64,000 nt of DNA, taken from assembly GCA_946807835.1 (NCBI GenBank), contig OX327683.1:16187001-16251000 (forward strand), written 5' to 3'. The notes beneath the pieces were generated by a model. It was not told the origin of the DNA. It searched no databases and saw only the letters and a program-made list of their open reading frames with translations. Below, one piece after another: positions 36,201 to 48,553 of the stretch. Origin of the DNA: Ailanthus altissimus (taxonomy: Eukaryota > Streptophyta > Magnoliopsida > Sapindales > Simaroubaceae). How positions within the stretch are numbered: position 1 is the first letter of the stretch; each line of letters begins with the position of its first letter. The position numbers and the translations under genes are program-made.

Positions 36201-37566
36201 GTTGGGGATAAGACCCATGTATCTACTAGAGTGATGGGAACGTATGGATATTGTGCCCCTGAATATGCCATGACTGGTCAGCTTACACTGAAATCAGATG
36301 TTTATAGCTTTGGAGTTGTTCTTCTTGAGATTATCACTGGCAGAAAAGCCATTGACAATACAAGGGCTGCCGGGGAGCACAATCTAGTTGCATGGGTAAG
36401 AGTACTGTCTTTTCTCTGTTTCAATGCTTCTGCAATTCAAATCATGCTTCTCTCTCTATGTATATATATTTAGTGTTGGAAAGACCATAGGAATATGAAT
36501 ATTCTTATCTACTATTTTATTAATTTAAGTATTATTATTGATGAACAGAAAGCTTTGCAGACCGAGACATTCTTGGCTGTCAATGTATATGTTATTCTCT
36601 ATACTGAATGCACATGCACAAACTAGCCTAAGTCCTCCTTGCTGTTGCATGTTAACCTTCTAGAAAGCATCTAACATAGTGTCTTACAAATAAAACTAAA
36701 TCTACAACAAAATTTTTAAACAACTTCAAAAATAAAGGCATTAGAATTGCACAAGTGAAACAAGATCATTCTTTATTTCATCTATGAATGACCTTCCTGA
36801 AGTAACTTGTCTTTGTTACTCGTTTATGAAAGGTTGGAATCTATGCTCTCTTGTCACTGTTGAACTTTTACTAACAGTCTAATGACCTTTTTGGTCTTTT
36901 CCATGCTCTCGACTTCTCATCAATGTTTGTTTACTAACATAGTCTAATTACATTTCAATTGTCTTTTCCCAAGGGAAGGTTGCGCAGAAAAGCACTAACT
37001 AGTAACCACTATGTTTACCTTTTTCTTAGCCAGCAGAGTTGTCAATTAGTTATTGAAAACTGTAACACATTCCCTAATGCATGGGAAAAAAAACTAAGAG
37101 AAATTACCATGTTTCTCAAAAGAATATATGAATCATAATGTTATTTTGATGTTGCAGGCTCAGCCCTTGTTTAAAGATAGGAGGAAATTCTTATAGATGG
37201 CACTGTAACACATTCCCTAATGCATGGGAAAAAAAAAACTAAGAGAAATTACCATGTTTCTCAAAAGAATATATGAATTGTAATGTTATTTTGATGTTGC
37301 AGGCTCGGCCCTTGTTTAAAGATAGGAGGAAATTCTCACAGATGGCTGACCCAATGCTCCAAGGCCAATATCCAGTAAGGGGATTATATCAAGCTCTTGC
37401 TGTTGCCGCAATGTGTGTTCAGGAACAACCTAATATGCGGCCACTCATAGCGGATGTAGTCACTGCCCTTACCTATCTTGCTGCTCAAAGGTACGACCCT
37501 GAAACCCAGCCAGTCCAGAACTCACGCACAGGCTCTTCAACTCCAAGAACCAGAAGGGAACAGTGA
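33201..37566 (+). CDS. PBL7: PBL7/CDL1-like receptor-like cytoplasmic kinase (RLCK VII)
   Basis: Cytoplasmic Ser/Thr kinase of the BIK1/PBL family, tethered to the plasma membrane and relaying receptor-kinase signals; the CDL1/PBL7 branch acts in brassinosteroid signalling (family knowledge). Exons 33201-33288, 34413-34606, 35277-35466, 36004-36395, 37303-37566; every junction is GT-AG and in phase, giving 375 residues, the usual size. N-terminus [10 protein letters not shown] fits myristoylation at Gly2 and palmitoylation at Cys6. Kinase landmarks in order: P-loop GEGGFGRV, catalytic lysine in [19 protein letters not shown], catalytic loop [13 protein letters not shown] (YRD instead of HRD, normal in this subfamily), DFGLAK, activation segment [16 protein letters not shown], and [14 protein letters not shown]. 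The tail ends PRTRREQ. Intron 4 contains a duplicated, non-functional copy of the exon 5 start. Confidence 0.95.
37059..37344 (+). repeat. ~143-bp tandem duplication covering the exon 5 acceptor
   Basis: Copy 1 (37059-37201) and copy 2 (37202 to about 37344) both start ACTGTAACACATTCCCTAAT and run through the polypyrimidine/acceptor region TTTTGATGTTGCAG into GCTCRGCCCTTGTTTAAAGA. They differ by a few substitutions and the length of an A run. Copy 2 supplies the real exon 5 start; copy 1 is a decoy. Confidence 0.93.
37159..37201 (+). pseudogene. Decoy start of kinase exon 5 with in-frame stop
   Basis: After the duplicated acceptor (GATGTTGCAG) the copy reads [12 protein letters not shown] and then TAG at 37194-37196, where the real exon reads [17 protein letters not shown]. 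Splicing to this acceptor would end the protein after 300 residues. Confidence 0.85.
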
Positions 37567-38784
37567 AGCAATTGAACGGTCAAGAGTTTCCCAATGGATT
37601 CAAATCCTTATGATCTCATGATGAAATCACTGCCATGCAGTTCGCTGCAATACTTTAGCAGGATTTTTCCTCTGAATGGGTTCATATGTCGTAGAGATCA
37701 TTGCGTTGAAGGTCAGCAGTTAAAACAGTTTTTGGCTGTACATCTGATGTTGCCGACTGCTTATCAAATTTTACATTACTCCAGATGGCAGGTGCTGCAA
37801 TGTCCAACATGTCCAACTCCAATGTTTGGCATAACAGAATATTCTTTTTTCCCCTTGTTCTCTTTATGCATTTCCTTGTTGCTCTTTCTCTGTCACCTCT
37901 TCTCTACAAATTCTTTTTGTATGACAATTGAGATAGGAGCTCTGTTTCTAAATGCATTATATAAAGAAACCACTCCCCTTGAAGAGCATACGTGTATGTT
38001 TATTGGTGTTATCCTTTTATTTGATTGTTAATGTTTGCATTAATTTGTAAAGAGCACATTATTTTGCCATTGCTCACTGGGACTCTTCTGACAAGCTTAG
38101 ATGTAGTTTCTGAGTAGGAAAATTAAGACAAATCCTCTGGAAACGTACTGTACTGCTGTGATTTGATCGATCGGCATTCACCACTTACTGATGGCTTTGC
38201 ATTACAGAAATGGTATTTTGATTTCTCATTTTCATTTTCCTGAACTTGAAAACTTCTCAATTAAAAGAGAAATCCATTAGGGTTTGGGAGGAAGAAGATA
38301 ACTAACATAATCTAGCAGTAAAGTTCGCAAGGCTTTTTGGAATATCTATGTTGTTTAAATTTGAATGGCAATTTGCACATTGCCAATAGAAGAATATGCA
38401 GTAATGTCTCAAATTTCTTCAATAAAACGGTAGATCCCCTAATTCAAAGGTGGCCACTAATAATTATAAATGATGGGACGAAAAAGGGGCAGGGCTACAA
38501 AAATCGAAAAGATTATACAGTTGGCTTACTATTGATCTCTTGTTTCTTCTTACAAGCTGTTCCCTAAACTATCATTATTGCTACTTGATGAACGAACGAA
38601 CAACAAATGGATGAGCTTGTATTTGTTCACTAGTCAAAAATTACAGACAAGCAAAACTATTTTTCTACAAACTTTCCCTCAGCTGTCACGGGAAAATATC
38701 TACCAAGGCAATGGAATACAAGAATTGGTGGCTAAAAAGATGGGGATATATATAGAAATTATCATTATAATAAACCAGCGTTCT
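37567..38784. other. Convergent 3' region of kinase and Rab-GAP
   Basis: 1.2 kb between the stop codons of two convergent genes. It should contain both 3' UTRs and terminators. No gene or transposon was recognised. Confidence 0.6.
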
Positions 38785-41700
38785 TTACTCTTGTGTTTCG
38801 ACACCATTTGTGTCTTTCTGCTCAGTGCTTGGATTCTGTGTCTCATTTATAGGCTTCGCATCTGTTGGCCCCTCAGTGCTATTAGGTTTTCCCTGTTGTA
38901 TTCCAGAAATGAGTTGAGTTCTAATTAAGCAAAAACATGTATAAGTCAATTGTAGGTATATAGGTTAAATATACACTTATTGCACCCTTCATATTAGAAT
39001 GTACAAGGTTTTTCTTTATCTTGATTTTCACCTTGGTTTTAGTTGCTCAATCCTCTCTACCAATCATCAACCAACCCAACCCACAACATAAAATCACAGC
39101 AGTAATATAGTCATTCTACAAATGCAATATAATGAAATACACAGAAAACAAAAGGCAAGAGAAATAAAACCTTATTGCGGTCACGCCAACCAAGTCCAAA
39201 TGGCCGAGCTAGTAAACTAATTTTTCTTCCTGGCAGTTCTTGTGTGAACTCTTGACTGCTTCGTACTGATGAATCTGGATGTGAAGATCTACAAAGCAAA
39301 CTTATATTCCTTAGAAGACACAAATTTCATCCCGTAGGGGTAATATGAATACATTATATTGAATGCCTATTAACAAGTCCTTTCCGATTCATAGAGCAGC
39401 AAAAAGCACTCTGTGTCAGTGCTCTAGTTCTTTTTATTTCTAGGAAGCAACAAGTGTGGGTTTTCTATGTTAATGTGCCTATTATAAGAAAGGCGGGAAA
39501 AGGGAAAAACTGGAACAAGTTAAAAGGTGAAAAAAAATTATTAAGTTGTGAATTAGAATACAGAATATGATTAAAGCTGGATAATGCTGGATTAAATTTT
39601 GTCAACAGCAGAGACAGCAGTGTTGAAGGCATATAAAGAGTACAACTGAGATTAATTACACACCGTGGAGAAGGTTGTGTTTTCAGTTGGCCAGATTGGT
39701 ACTGCAAGGTAGCCTCCAACATTGATTCTGCCATAACTACTCTTTTCTCCATTTCAGCGAGTGAAGCAATGGCTTCTTCATACTTTTCCTGTACAAATAA
39801 ACTTTTTGTATCAGAAGGCAAAATATGCAATAAAAAGACCAAAGAGATATATCTAAAAATAAAATGCAGTCAGATGATAATAGAGTTGCATAACCTATCA
39901 ACCACACGGTTCATGATATCATGTGAATGTTATTTCTATCAATGATCTCAATAGTCAACACCAACAGAAACAAAACTAAAGACAATTGTGCACCATGATG
40001 TTGTGGAAGAGATCATGTTTTAAGAAGCCACACAGATGCAGAGTGATATTTTCAGCTGGTACAACAAAGACCAAGATGTGCCCAGTAAGCAACACTTGAG
40101 AAGGACCAAAATGTTTGACATTTAGTGAAAGGAAGCCAAAAAAAAATGTAAATAATTTAAAAAATATTAAGACTACAAAAGTAACAAGGTGGATGATACA
40201 GAGCATGCAGAGCAGTCAAGCTCTATACATGATGTTGCACTGCATACTGATATATAACTGAATAGGATTCATTCTGTGAAGAAAATTTACCAAAGATGAC
40301 ATAGTGTATGTAAAGAAAGGTAGTTTAATAATAACCGCCTACCGTGACATGGCAAAGTCAGGACCTTCAAAATCAAATAAGTACCTGAAGCACTTGAGCA
40401 GCGTATCTCTGAGCTGCTGCATCTTGTTCTGCAAATCTCCGAGCGTCTTCTGTTACCCTTTGCTCTTGCTCTACCCGCATTAAGACCTTCAAAATTTTGT
40501 ATGGTCTCAAAATTGTCACAACAGCCCAATCGCAGATAAAGATTACTCTTCCTCAAGTAGACAGTCATTAGAAGTGAAGCAAAATGATACCTGGAGCATG
40601 GCATTTTCTTGTTCCTGCTTGTCAGCAAGGGCCCTCCTAAGCTCAGCAACCTCTTGCTCTAACTGCTCTACCTATTGATAGAAAGAAGAAAACTAAGCAT
40701 GCAATATGATTGACTGAAGGAAACTACCAAACTACAGGGGAACTGTCTTGTTCCGACTAATGTAAACCTAGCAACCAGAGACACAAGTTTTCAGCAAATT
40801 CTATTGAAAAGGGTTCTCAATACTTCTTGGAGACTAAATGGCAGTAACACGTAGAAACAAGAATAATATGTAATGTCAGAAGAAAAACTTCTATAGGTAA
40901 AGATTATTGGATATACCCTTGCACTCAATTGACGCCGATTATCCTGCTTGACCATCTCCATCAAAGCTGTCTCAAGCTCCTCAGCTCTGAAAAACAAAAT
41001 GTGAGTATACAAGATTAGTGAGAGACAACTAGAATGATCCATGAACAGATTTAAGAACAAAAGTAACCCTTTAGTGAAGCTTATAGCAATTGCTAGATCA
41101 AATTCCAGAGGCTAAGAAACGTTAGGGGACTTTGCTTTGCCTCAAGAATAGAATGCCACATAAACTATTTTGCTGCAATGTTCATACTTCAGGATTTTTA
41201 ATTCACAAACAGTTCTTAATTGTAAAGATTCAAGAAATCAACCTCTAACTTGCCAAAGCTATCTCCTACTCTAATATAATAAATGTCCAAATTTGAAGTC
41301 CTCGTATTTGATTGTTGGACTTTCTGAACTCACAACTGCTACCTTCAAATTTGCAGTAGATTATGGTGTTCTCTCATTCATGACAGGAGTCAGAGGAACA
41401 CTATAGATGACTCCAATACAGGAAGCAGACAAATGAAAGAAAGAAGGGGAGAGGTATTTAAGGAAACTGGTTGATTTAAACATTACTCTTAAAGGAAGAT
41501 CTGCAGTAGATTACGGTGACTTCCAGTTTTTCAACACAATTTCAGCTGCAAACAACTTGTGGTAGAAGAATTCTCTTTGCTTACAGAGAGAATATCAAAG
41601 ATTGATGGTGGGGCATCTAAGTGGTCATGCATCCTAGCAGGTAGGGGTGGGCAAGTTTGGGTTTAGGTCGACCCGGCCAAACCCGATTCCAATCGGGACA

Positions 41701-44700
41701 GATTTTGGGTCCCGTCCTGTCCCGACCCAAATTCAGGTCAGGTCGGGTTGGGTCCCAAATTCAAGGATTAATCACCCAAGAAGAATCTAAGACTAGAAAC
41801 TAACCCAGGTCCCTAGATTCGACAAATAAAGGAAGAATAAATAAAAAGGCACATGCTTCATCACAAGTTGTCATTGATATTTACAATTTCCATTGTTTGA
41901 TCAACATGAACATTATCCCATGTCCTTACTCCATATGGGTAGCCAATATATATATTTCTTTGGCCAGATGGGGAAATTAAATTGCAATTTGTTTTTTGCT
42001 AGGAAGTCTGAGGTTGTTTCGAACAAAAACAAAATCTTCAACTCTCTCCACACCAAACCTGTTGGCTGCTTCTTAACACAGGAAATCATTATCTTGCCAA
42101 ATCTCTTGACACATTGCTACACTTGAAACCCGAGTTAGAACCTTTATGGCTAGTGTCTGCAAATGTGATATCTCAAAACCAAAGTTTTCCCACCATGCAA
42201 GAGTTTTTGTTTTTTCTTTGATTGATGTTTGGGCTGTGTAGACTGTAGTAGATCCACTGCTTACCAGGTGCTGTGGAATGTGGATCAGTTGATTTGATTC
42301 AGTTCTGAGAGAGAGACAAGTGAAGAGTAGAGAAGAAAAATTGAGAAAGAAAGTCTTGGGTCTTGAACTTGAAGAAGATAACTGAAACTAATAGCAAAAT
42401 GGAATTTTTTTTTTCAAGTCTCGGTTCGGGAATTTCCCAGAACTGACCCGACCTGATCGAGTCCTTTAGAATGGGTCCCGATCGGTCCCAAATACAGTAC
42501 CTGAACCCAGACCAACCTGAAAATTTCGGGTCGGGTCGGTCTAGGTTCAGGAATTTCGCCCAATCCTACTAGTAGGTTACAAAGATAAACAACTTTCATA
42601 TATCTGATTGTGTATGGCTGCTTATGCTGATCAAAGAAAAAATTTCTTAGTAAATTGGTTTTGAAATGTGGGCAACTCATGCAAGGGATGACATAGAAAG
42701 CAGCATGGAATATAAAAATCACAAAGCAACTAAGATATCTTATAAACAATTATCCTGAATATAGACAAGTATAGTAGCAAGCAACAAAACATTAGAACCT
42801 GCACACAAAATGTTGCCAGCCTCAGCACAAGTTTTCGTGTGTGTGTGTCTATATATATATATATATAAAATAACTTGAACGTACTTGCTTCAGTAAAAGT
42901 TTTTATAAAGCACATTGAAGACACTAACCTTAGTAAAGCAGATCTTTTCTCCTCCAGCAACCCACACAATTCAACCTTTAACCACACCACCTGCAAGTAG
43001 ACCATGTACTGAAAATCACTGTATATTGTGATAGAAATGCTTTAATTTACCATCTAATTACAGCTATGAAAAATTAGTCTCAAAATCAAAATCCATGCAC
43101 CACCTGGTCAGTTATATTAGCCGAAACATCCTTTGTAGCACTAAATGACAGGAAACAGAAGGTCTAAACTCATAACTCCCTAAGATGAAGAAATTATAAC
43201 CTACCTGCTCTTGAAGATCTGGAACAGAATCTATCTCCCCATCTCCTGTAAGGTTAATAAGAACATCATCTGCATTTGTGGATCCAGACTCTGAACGGGA
43301 CAGATTGCCATTTGTCTGTGAATCATCCAATCGTGCAGCTTTCTTTGGATCTATCAGCATTGATTTAGGATCCTGCTTAAAGTTATATAGTTTAGATGCT
43401 AGACCCTGAGAATCTCTCCAAGCTTGAAGCCCCTTTGATCTTTCCTCAACAGCAGCTATAACAGCAGGTCGATGCTTGTTTCTCAACTCCTGTAATCTAG
43501 TTTCATTTACATTTTGGTATCCCATGCAAGCAGTCAATACAAGTTGACTGCTATCAAAAGTTGAGCCTGCCAGAGATTGTAGCAACGTAACTGCATCTCC
43601 CGCATCCTTAGTTGTAACTAATGCAGGGCCTACAAGAAACTGAGTGAAAGTAAGTTTCATAAAGTAAAAGGGCAAGCATTGTTTCTTTTCATGTTTTATA
43701 AATCATTATATGATTTGAAAACTTGGATTCTTTTGCCCAGTACCATATAATTCCATCAAAGCAAGTGCTGTTCTGAAAAGCATGACTCGGTTTCCTTCAA
43801 AAAGAAGCACATCCCAGACGCGAAGAACTGCAATTAGGGGGGAAGTCATCAGATTATATGGAAGCTAGCAATTAGCAAATCATAGCAATGCCAACTACAG
43901 AAATGAGCACGTGATATGAATAACTGAGCAACTAATTTTAAGGGAAACAAAAGTCAGTTTTATGATGCAGTGTCAAAGAAGATCAAGTTTAGTATTATAA
44001 ATGATTAAATTCATAAAAGATACAGGATAAAACCTGACCACTTTCCCATGGAAGCATGTTCATGAAAATGGAAAGGAACCATGGTCCAGTAACCCAAGCC
44101 ACCTGCACTCCCAGGTAATCCAGATGATTGACTGCACGAGGTAATCTAAAGTCAAAAACCAACCAGGAAGATCCATGTAAAGAGAGTACAAGAGAACATG
44201 CAAAAACACTGAAAAATTAAATCTAGAAACAAACCCAATTTAGGAAATCTCTCGCGCACCAACTCCTCAAAAACTAGTTGGTCAACCTGACAAAATGAAA
44301 TGAGTCATCATACGCCCAGCACTAATCATTAAGTGATTCCCTCCACCTCAATGATATGTCATGTTTGAGGGTAAAGCACAAAATCAAAACAGCTAACAGC
44401 CAAAACAAGAATAATGGCAAGCATTACCTGAGATTCTATCATTTCTTCTGAGTAATAGCCATCAAAATAGTCGTCAATAATGCCCATCAATGCCCTAAGA
44501 ATTTTACCATGGTTTAGAAGGAGTTATAGGCTATAATGCATCTATTTCTTAGTTCAAGATCCCTCTCGCCAACTGGAATCAAATAATTAGTAGATATGTT
44601 CTAACGGGAATGTACAAGGATTATGAACTGGTAATTTGTAATCAAGTCGACTTCATAATTATCAGTTTAATCCATACCAGACCAGATAAGGATATGGTTG

Positions 44701-47700
44701 TTTATCATTTTAAAACAGCTATTATTACATAAGAGATACTAAGGAGTAAGGATGTAGAAAACAAAAAAGGGGGAGAGGTAGCATAACATCATGCATTTCC
44801 AGCAAGAAAGTAAAGCGAAAATGAGTATAGTTAAACTAAGTTCCTGAACCTACCAGAAGGCATTTTCTTCAGGCATCAGAAGTAGTAACAAGGCAGCAAA
44901 GAAATTCATGGCCTGCGTTCAGAGCAACGAAGCGGCAAGACAGTTATCAGATGAGAACAACTGACCACACAAAACAGTACTGAATTCAAAAGTTTTCACA
45001 CAAAAACAAATAAAAATAATTGTAAAATTTATTTATGAACGATATCATATAGAAGTGTTCTTTCACATTACAATCTCCAATTAATCGACTACATTGCAAG
45101 CTTAGCTAATATCACTAGTCCAATCCAGTCTAAAGTTTGAAGGATGCTGCAAAGAGCTAATGTTTAGAAGTCAAACATGTGCCCTGTATTTACTAAAGAA
45201 ACAGACAATGATGAAGAAACACTACCGGCCTCCATCAGGGTTCTGACTTCTAGGTATAACTTGGTCAGACCATTCTCAAACAAACTTTAACAATTGGGGA
45301 AAGCCAGATACAAACATTACTCAATTGGAATAAGTCGTTTGAAATGTTACACATCTCTACTCTTACAAGGGCAAACCCATGAGGGCTCATTTGTGGAAGG
45401 TTTAAGTCCCTTGAGACATATACAAGTTAACCAAGTGATATCATAAGCTTACTATGTTCAACTAGCTAGTTAACCAGATCATCTGAAATCACCCCCTCTA
45501 CCAGATAGAGCATGAGGCTTATGTAACTTTTTTTCAATATAAAAATCAACATATTTTTATTTCTATTAAAGAAGCCATGAAGCTCATGTAAAGTTCTATT
45601 TCTGCATTCCAGACATGTACAAATATTAGGAATGGAGGATCTAAATGCAATGAAATCCTGTAGTTTCTTAACTACTTCACTTTAAATAACAAAATTGTTA
45701 AAGATCTCATACATAAGGTACATTAGGAGTAACATTTATCCAGCACATACTCATAAAAGGTTTGGAGTGTCACAAAATACAAAACTACTGTAGTAACTCC
45801 TTTACCTTTTGGCTAACAACATTGAAAGGCCATGAGCACAACATAAGGAAATGCATAGCCAACTTCAAAACCAAATACCTGACAGTATCCAACAGAGGGG
45901 TTATGCCGAGCATATGCTGTGAGTAACCGTCTCAAAGCATTTCTACCATCATCATCTAAAGCAGGATGACCTGGGAATGTTCGAGGCAAATCCTGCATTC
46001 AAATCCAATATCATGTTAGGGATCTAGAATGGACTGTATCAAGCAAGTGAAAATGACGCCCGACAGACTGAAGATACCACACACCGGAATTCTTTTTTTT
46101 TAAGAAAAAACCTATATTGACCTTCTCAATCTGCCCTTTCCATTTCTCAGGCACAGATATGGAGTCTGTGGTTGAACTCTTGCTATCATTGTCTGAGTGC
46201 AAGCTATTTTGTTCCATGTTATTGCCAGAATTACTTTCCGTAGCAAGCAGATCTTGGTAGTACTTATCCACTCGACGTGCCTTCACACCCACAAAAGCTT
46301 GCCAAAGCTGAAATTGCAAGCATCAAGAAGTTTAAAAGATTATCATCCAGAACCTAAACTTCATTGGTGGAGAGAAAGAGAAAGAGAGGAGAGCTTAAAG
46401 TGCAAGACGTACCTCTCCCCGGAGAGCCATGGGTACTCCGCCACGAACAAGGACCTCCAATTCTTCTTTCCAAGGGAATAGAGATTCTAAATGAGTTGCA
46501 TCAGCAGTGATAGAACCAGTGAGAGGGGCACCCGCATTATCACTTGAAGGGGCATCTTGAGTTGGATCTGACTTCTCCACATCATAAAACTCATCTTCAG
46601 AGTCCTCCTCTGAAGCTCCCTTCAAGGATTTAGATTCATCAGTAGAAGGAGGCGGCTTCCCCCTTCCAGTCTCTTTGGCTTTGGATAGCTTACCATTCTT
46701 TACACGAATACTCATCATTTCTTCAATGCCATGAAGTAATGGTCTAATCTCAGTCCAAATCTGAATCTTATGAGGTTTCTTCTCCGTTGCAGACAGTGTC
46801 TCCTCCTTTTCTGCAGCATTTTCAGGAGAACCCTCTGAACCAGGCTTCTCAACACTTGAATCGTTTCCTTCAACAACCTTCTCAAGATTATCACAGGACT
46901 CCTCCCCCTTAGCTTCAGTATGCAATGTGTTTTTACCTCCCTCTGCAGATAGACCATTTATAGGTAACAGAGCAGATTCTGCTTGCCTTTCCAAGAAACT
47001 CTTCCACCTATCCGATCTTTCTTCCTCTTCCTCCTAATACCAGCATATAAACAAAAAAAGAATGTCAGTTTATTTCTCCTTTAGAATACAATTTTCTTCA
47101 AATTAAATTTGGTTTCTAAGATAACATAGCATATTACTAGTTTAACTCATCAGGACCAAATAGTCTCCCTCCTGTGGTACTAAATGGGTTGTGCCAATTT
47201 GGCACTTTTTTAATTTAATTATTCATCAAATAAACCATTCACCATTATTTCAAAAAAAAAAACAACACAGCATTACAAGTTTTCCTTGTTCATCTCTTCA
47301 TTGATAATATTTTTTTAAACATTCAATCATCAATTAACTATATCCTGAGGAACTAAATTGGTTAGAATTGGCATGGCAAAGACCTTGTAAATATTAGCAT
47401 ACTCTCGGTATCTCTGTACATGCTGAGGTCTCACTGCAAATCCATAAGCATCCCTGTCAAAACCAAAACAAATTTCTATCACTTCCCTAAAATTCAAAGA
47501 ACATTCTAACTTACGCAATTGAGAACAAATCTGATTCTTATAGCTGCAACTTGAAACCAAAACCATCAATTACAAGCCAGACAACATAAAGTTTCAAGCG
47601 GAAGCCAACTCAATTTACCTGCAATCGGCCTCCCAAGATCGCAGACTCACACCAGACGATAACATATTCCACTCACAACCACAATTCTACTTCCCCAATC

Positions 47701-48365
47701 ACTCGCTATAGCACATTAAATTTACTTCCAACTCAATTTTACAAAACTCGCAGCATATTTCACACTAAAATCCTAAATTAAGCTCAATAAACTGAACACA
47801 ACTAACATTTAATCAAATCCAATCAAATTGTGAGCAATTAAAATCGAGATCACTTGCAAATGAGAAAAAAGAGACGTCATCTGTGCATCAAGATTTTTTT
47901 TTCAAAAACTACGAATAAATCAAAGACCATGTTACGGTAAATTCAACTGTAAGGTGCATAAAACGCACAGAAATTTTCAGAAAAATCAGAAGAGCATAGT
48001 CATGATTTTCACTCCAAATGTGCAAATCAACTCGATCGACGCATTTACAATAAACTTGGCCAAAAGAAAATACGAGCTGAAAAAAGAAATTTAACTCAAA
48101 ATGTTTACGAGCCAACACAAAATCTATAAAAATTTCCAGTAATTACGCGTAAATCGAAGTCAACATAGTCAAAATCATCACTCGTTAGGCAACGATCGAT
48201 GTGCTAGAGTCCTTGCACAATAGACAAAATGGGAATAACTAATAGCACTAGGCAAGGAAAGAGGAGGACACGTGGAGGAGGTAGTACGGAAGAAGGATAA
48301 TACCTCTTGTGTTCGAAAGTGACTAGAGGATTAACGGCCTCGGTTTTGTTGGCAGCCGTCTTCAT
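38785..48365 (-). CDS. TBC-domain Rab GTPase-activating protein, 832 aa
   Basis: Speeds GTP hydrolysis by Rab GTPases in membrane traffic (family knowledge). Eighteen exons: 48365-48304, 47453-47384, 47033-46413, 46307-46122, 45992-45879, 44912-44854, 44494-44428, 44286-44235, 44131-44039, 43827-43744, 43629-43205, 42990-42929, 40986-40917, 40671-40591, 40486-40385, 39788-39664, 39288-39171, 38892-38785; they sum to 833 codons without a frame break. N-terminus [20 protein letters not shown]. Residues ~60-230 are acidic and Ser-rich. The TBC domain starts at [16 protein letters not shown] (~240); both catalytic fingers are intact: arginine finger [12 protein letters not shown] across exons 4/5 (~311) and glutamine finger VGYCQ (~351). 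TBC landmarks [20 protein letters not shown] and [11 protein letters not shown] follow. Residues ~610-760 form a coiled coil rich in Glu/Gln/Ala ([20 protein letters not shown]). Matches plant gyp1p-like TBC proteins. Confidence 0.95.
41642..42568. mobile_element. Non-autonomous hAT-type DNA transposon in a Rab-GAP intron
   Basis: Lies in the intron between exons 12 and 13 (40987-42928). Ends are inverted: TAGGGGTGGGCAAG at the left and the complement TAGGATTGGGCGAA at the right. The 8-bp target-site duplication CTAGCAGG (41634-41641) / CTAGTAGG (42569-42576) has one mismatch. Sub-terminal regions are rich in GGGTCGGGT-type repeats in both orientations, as in plant hAT elements. 927 bp; no transposase was recognised. 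Confidence 0.88.
42838..42867 (+). repeat. TG/TA microsatellite
   Basis: GTGTGTGTGTGTC followed by a run of TA units, inside the Rab-GAP intron. Confidence 0.9.
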
Positions 48366-48518
48366 TGTTAGCGATGTGGATGGATTTGATTGGTCCGTTA
48401 GGTTGAGGTCGTTGACGGATGGATGAGGTGAAGGAGAAGATCTCGCTCTCGACGGTCCTTGATTTTCTGCAACTGAATTTGAGATGAAAGAGAGAGCGCT
48501 ATGTTTGTATAGAGAGAG

Positions 48519-48519
<1 letters not shown>

Positions 48520-48553
<34 letters not shown>
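48520..48553 (+). repeat. GAT trinucleotide repeat upstream of Rab-GAP
   Basis: About eleven GAT units 155-190 bp upstream of the Rab-GAP start codon, so probably in its 5' UTR or promoter. On the transcribed strand it reads ATC repeats, without upstream start codons from the repeat itself. Confidence 0.9.
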
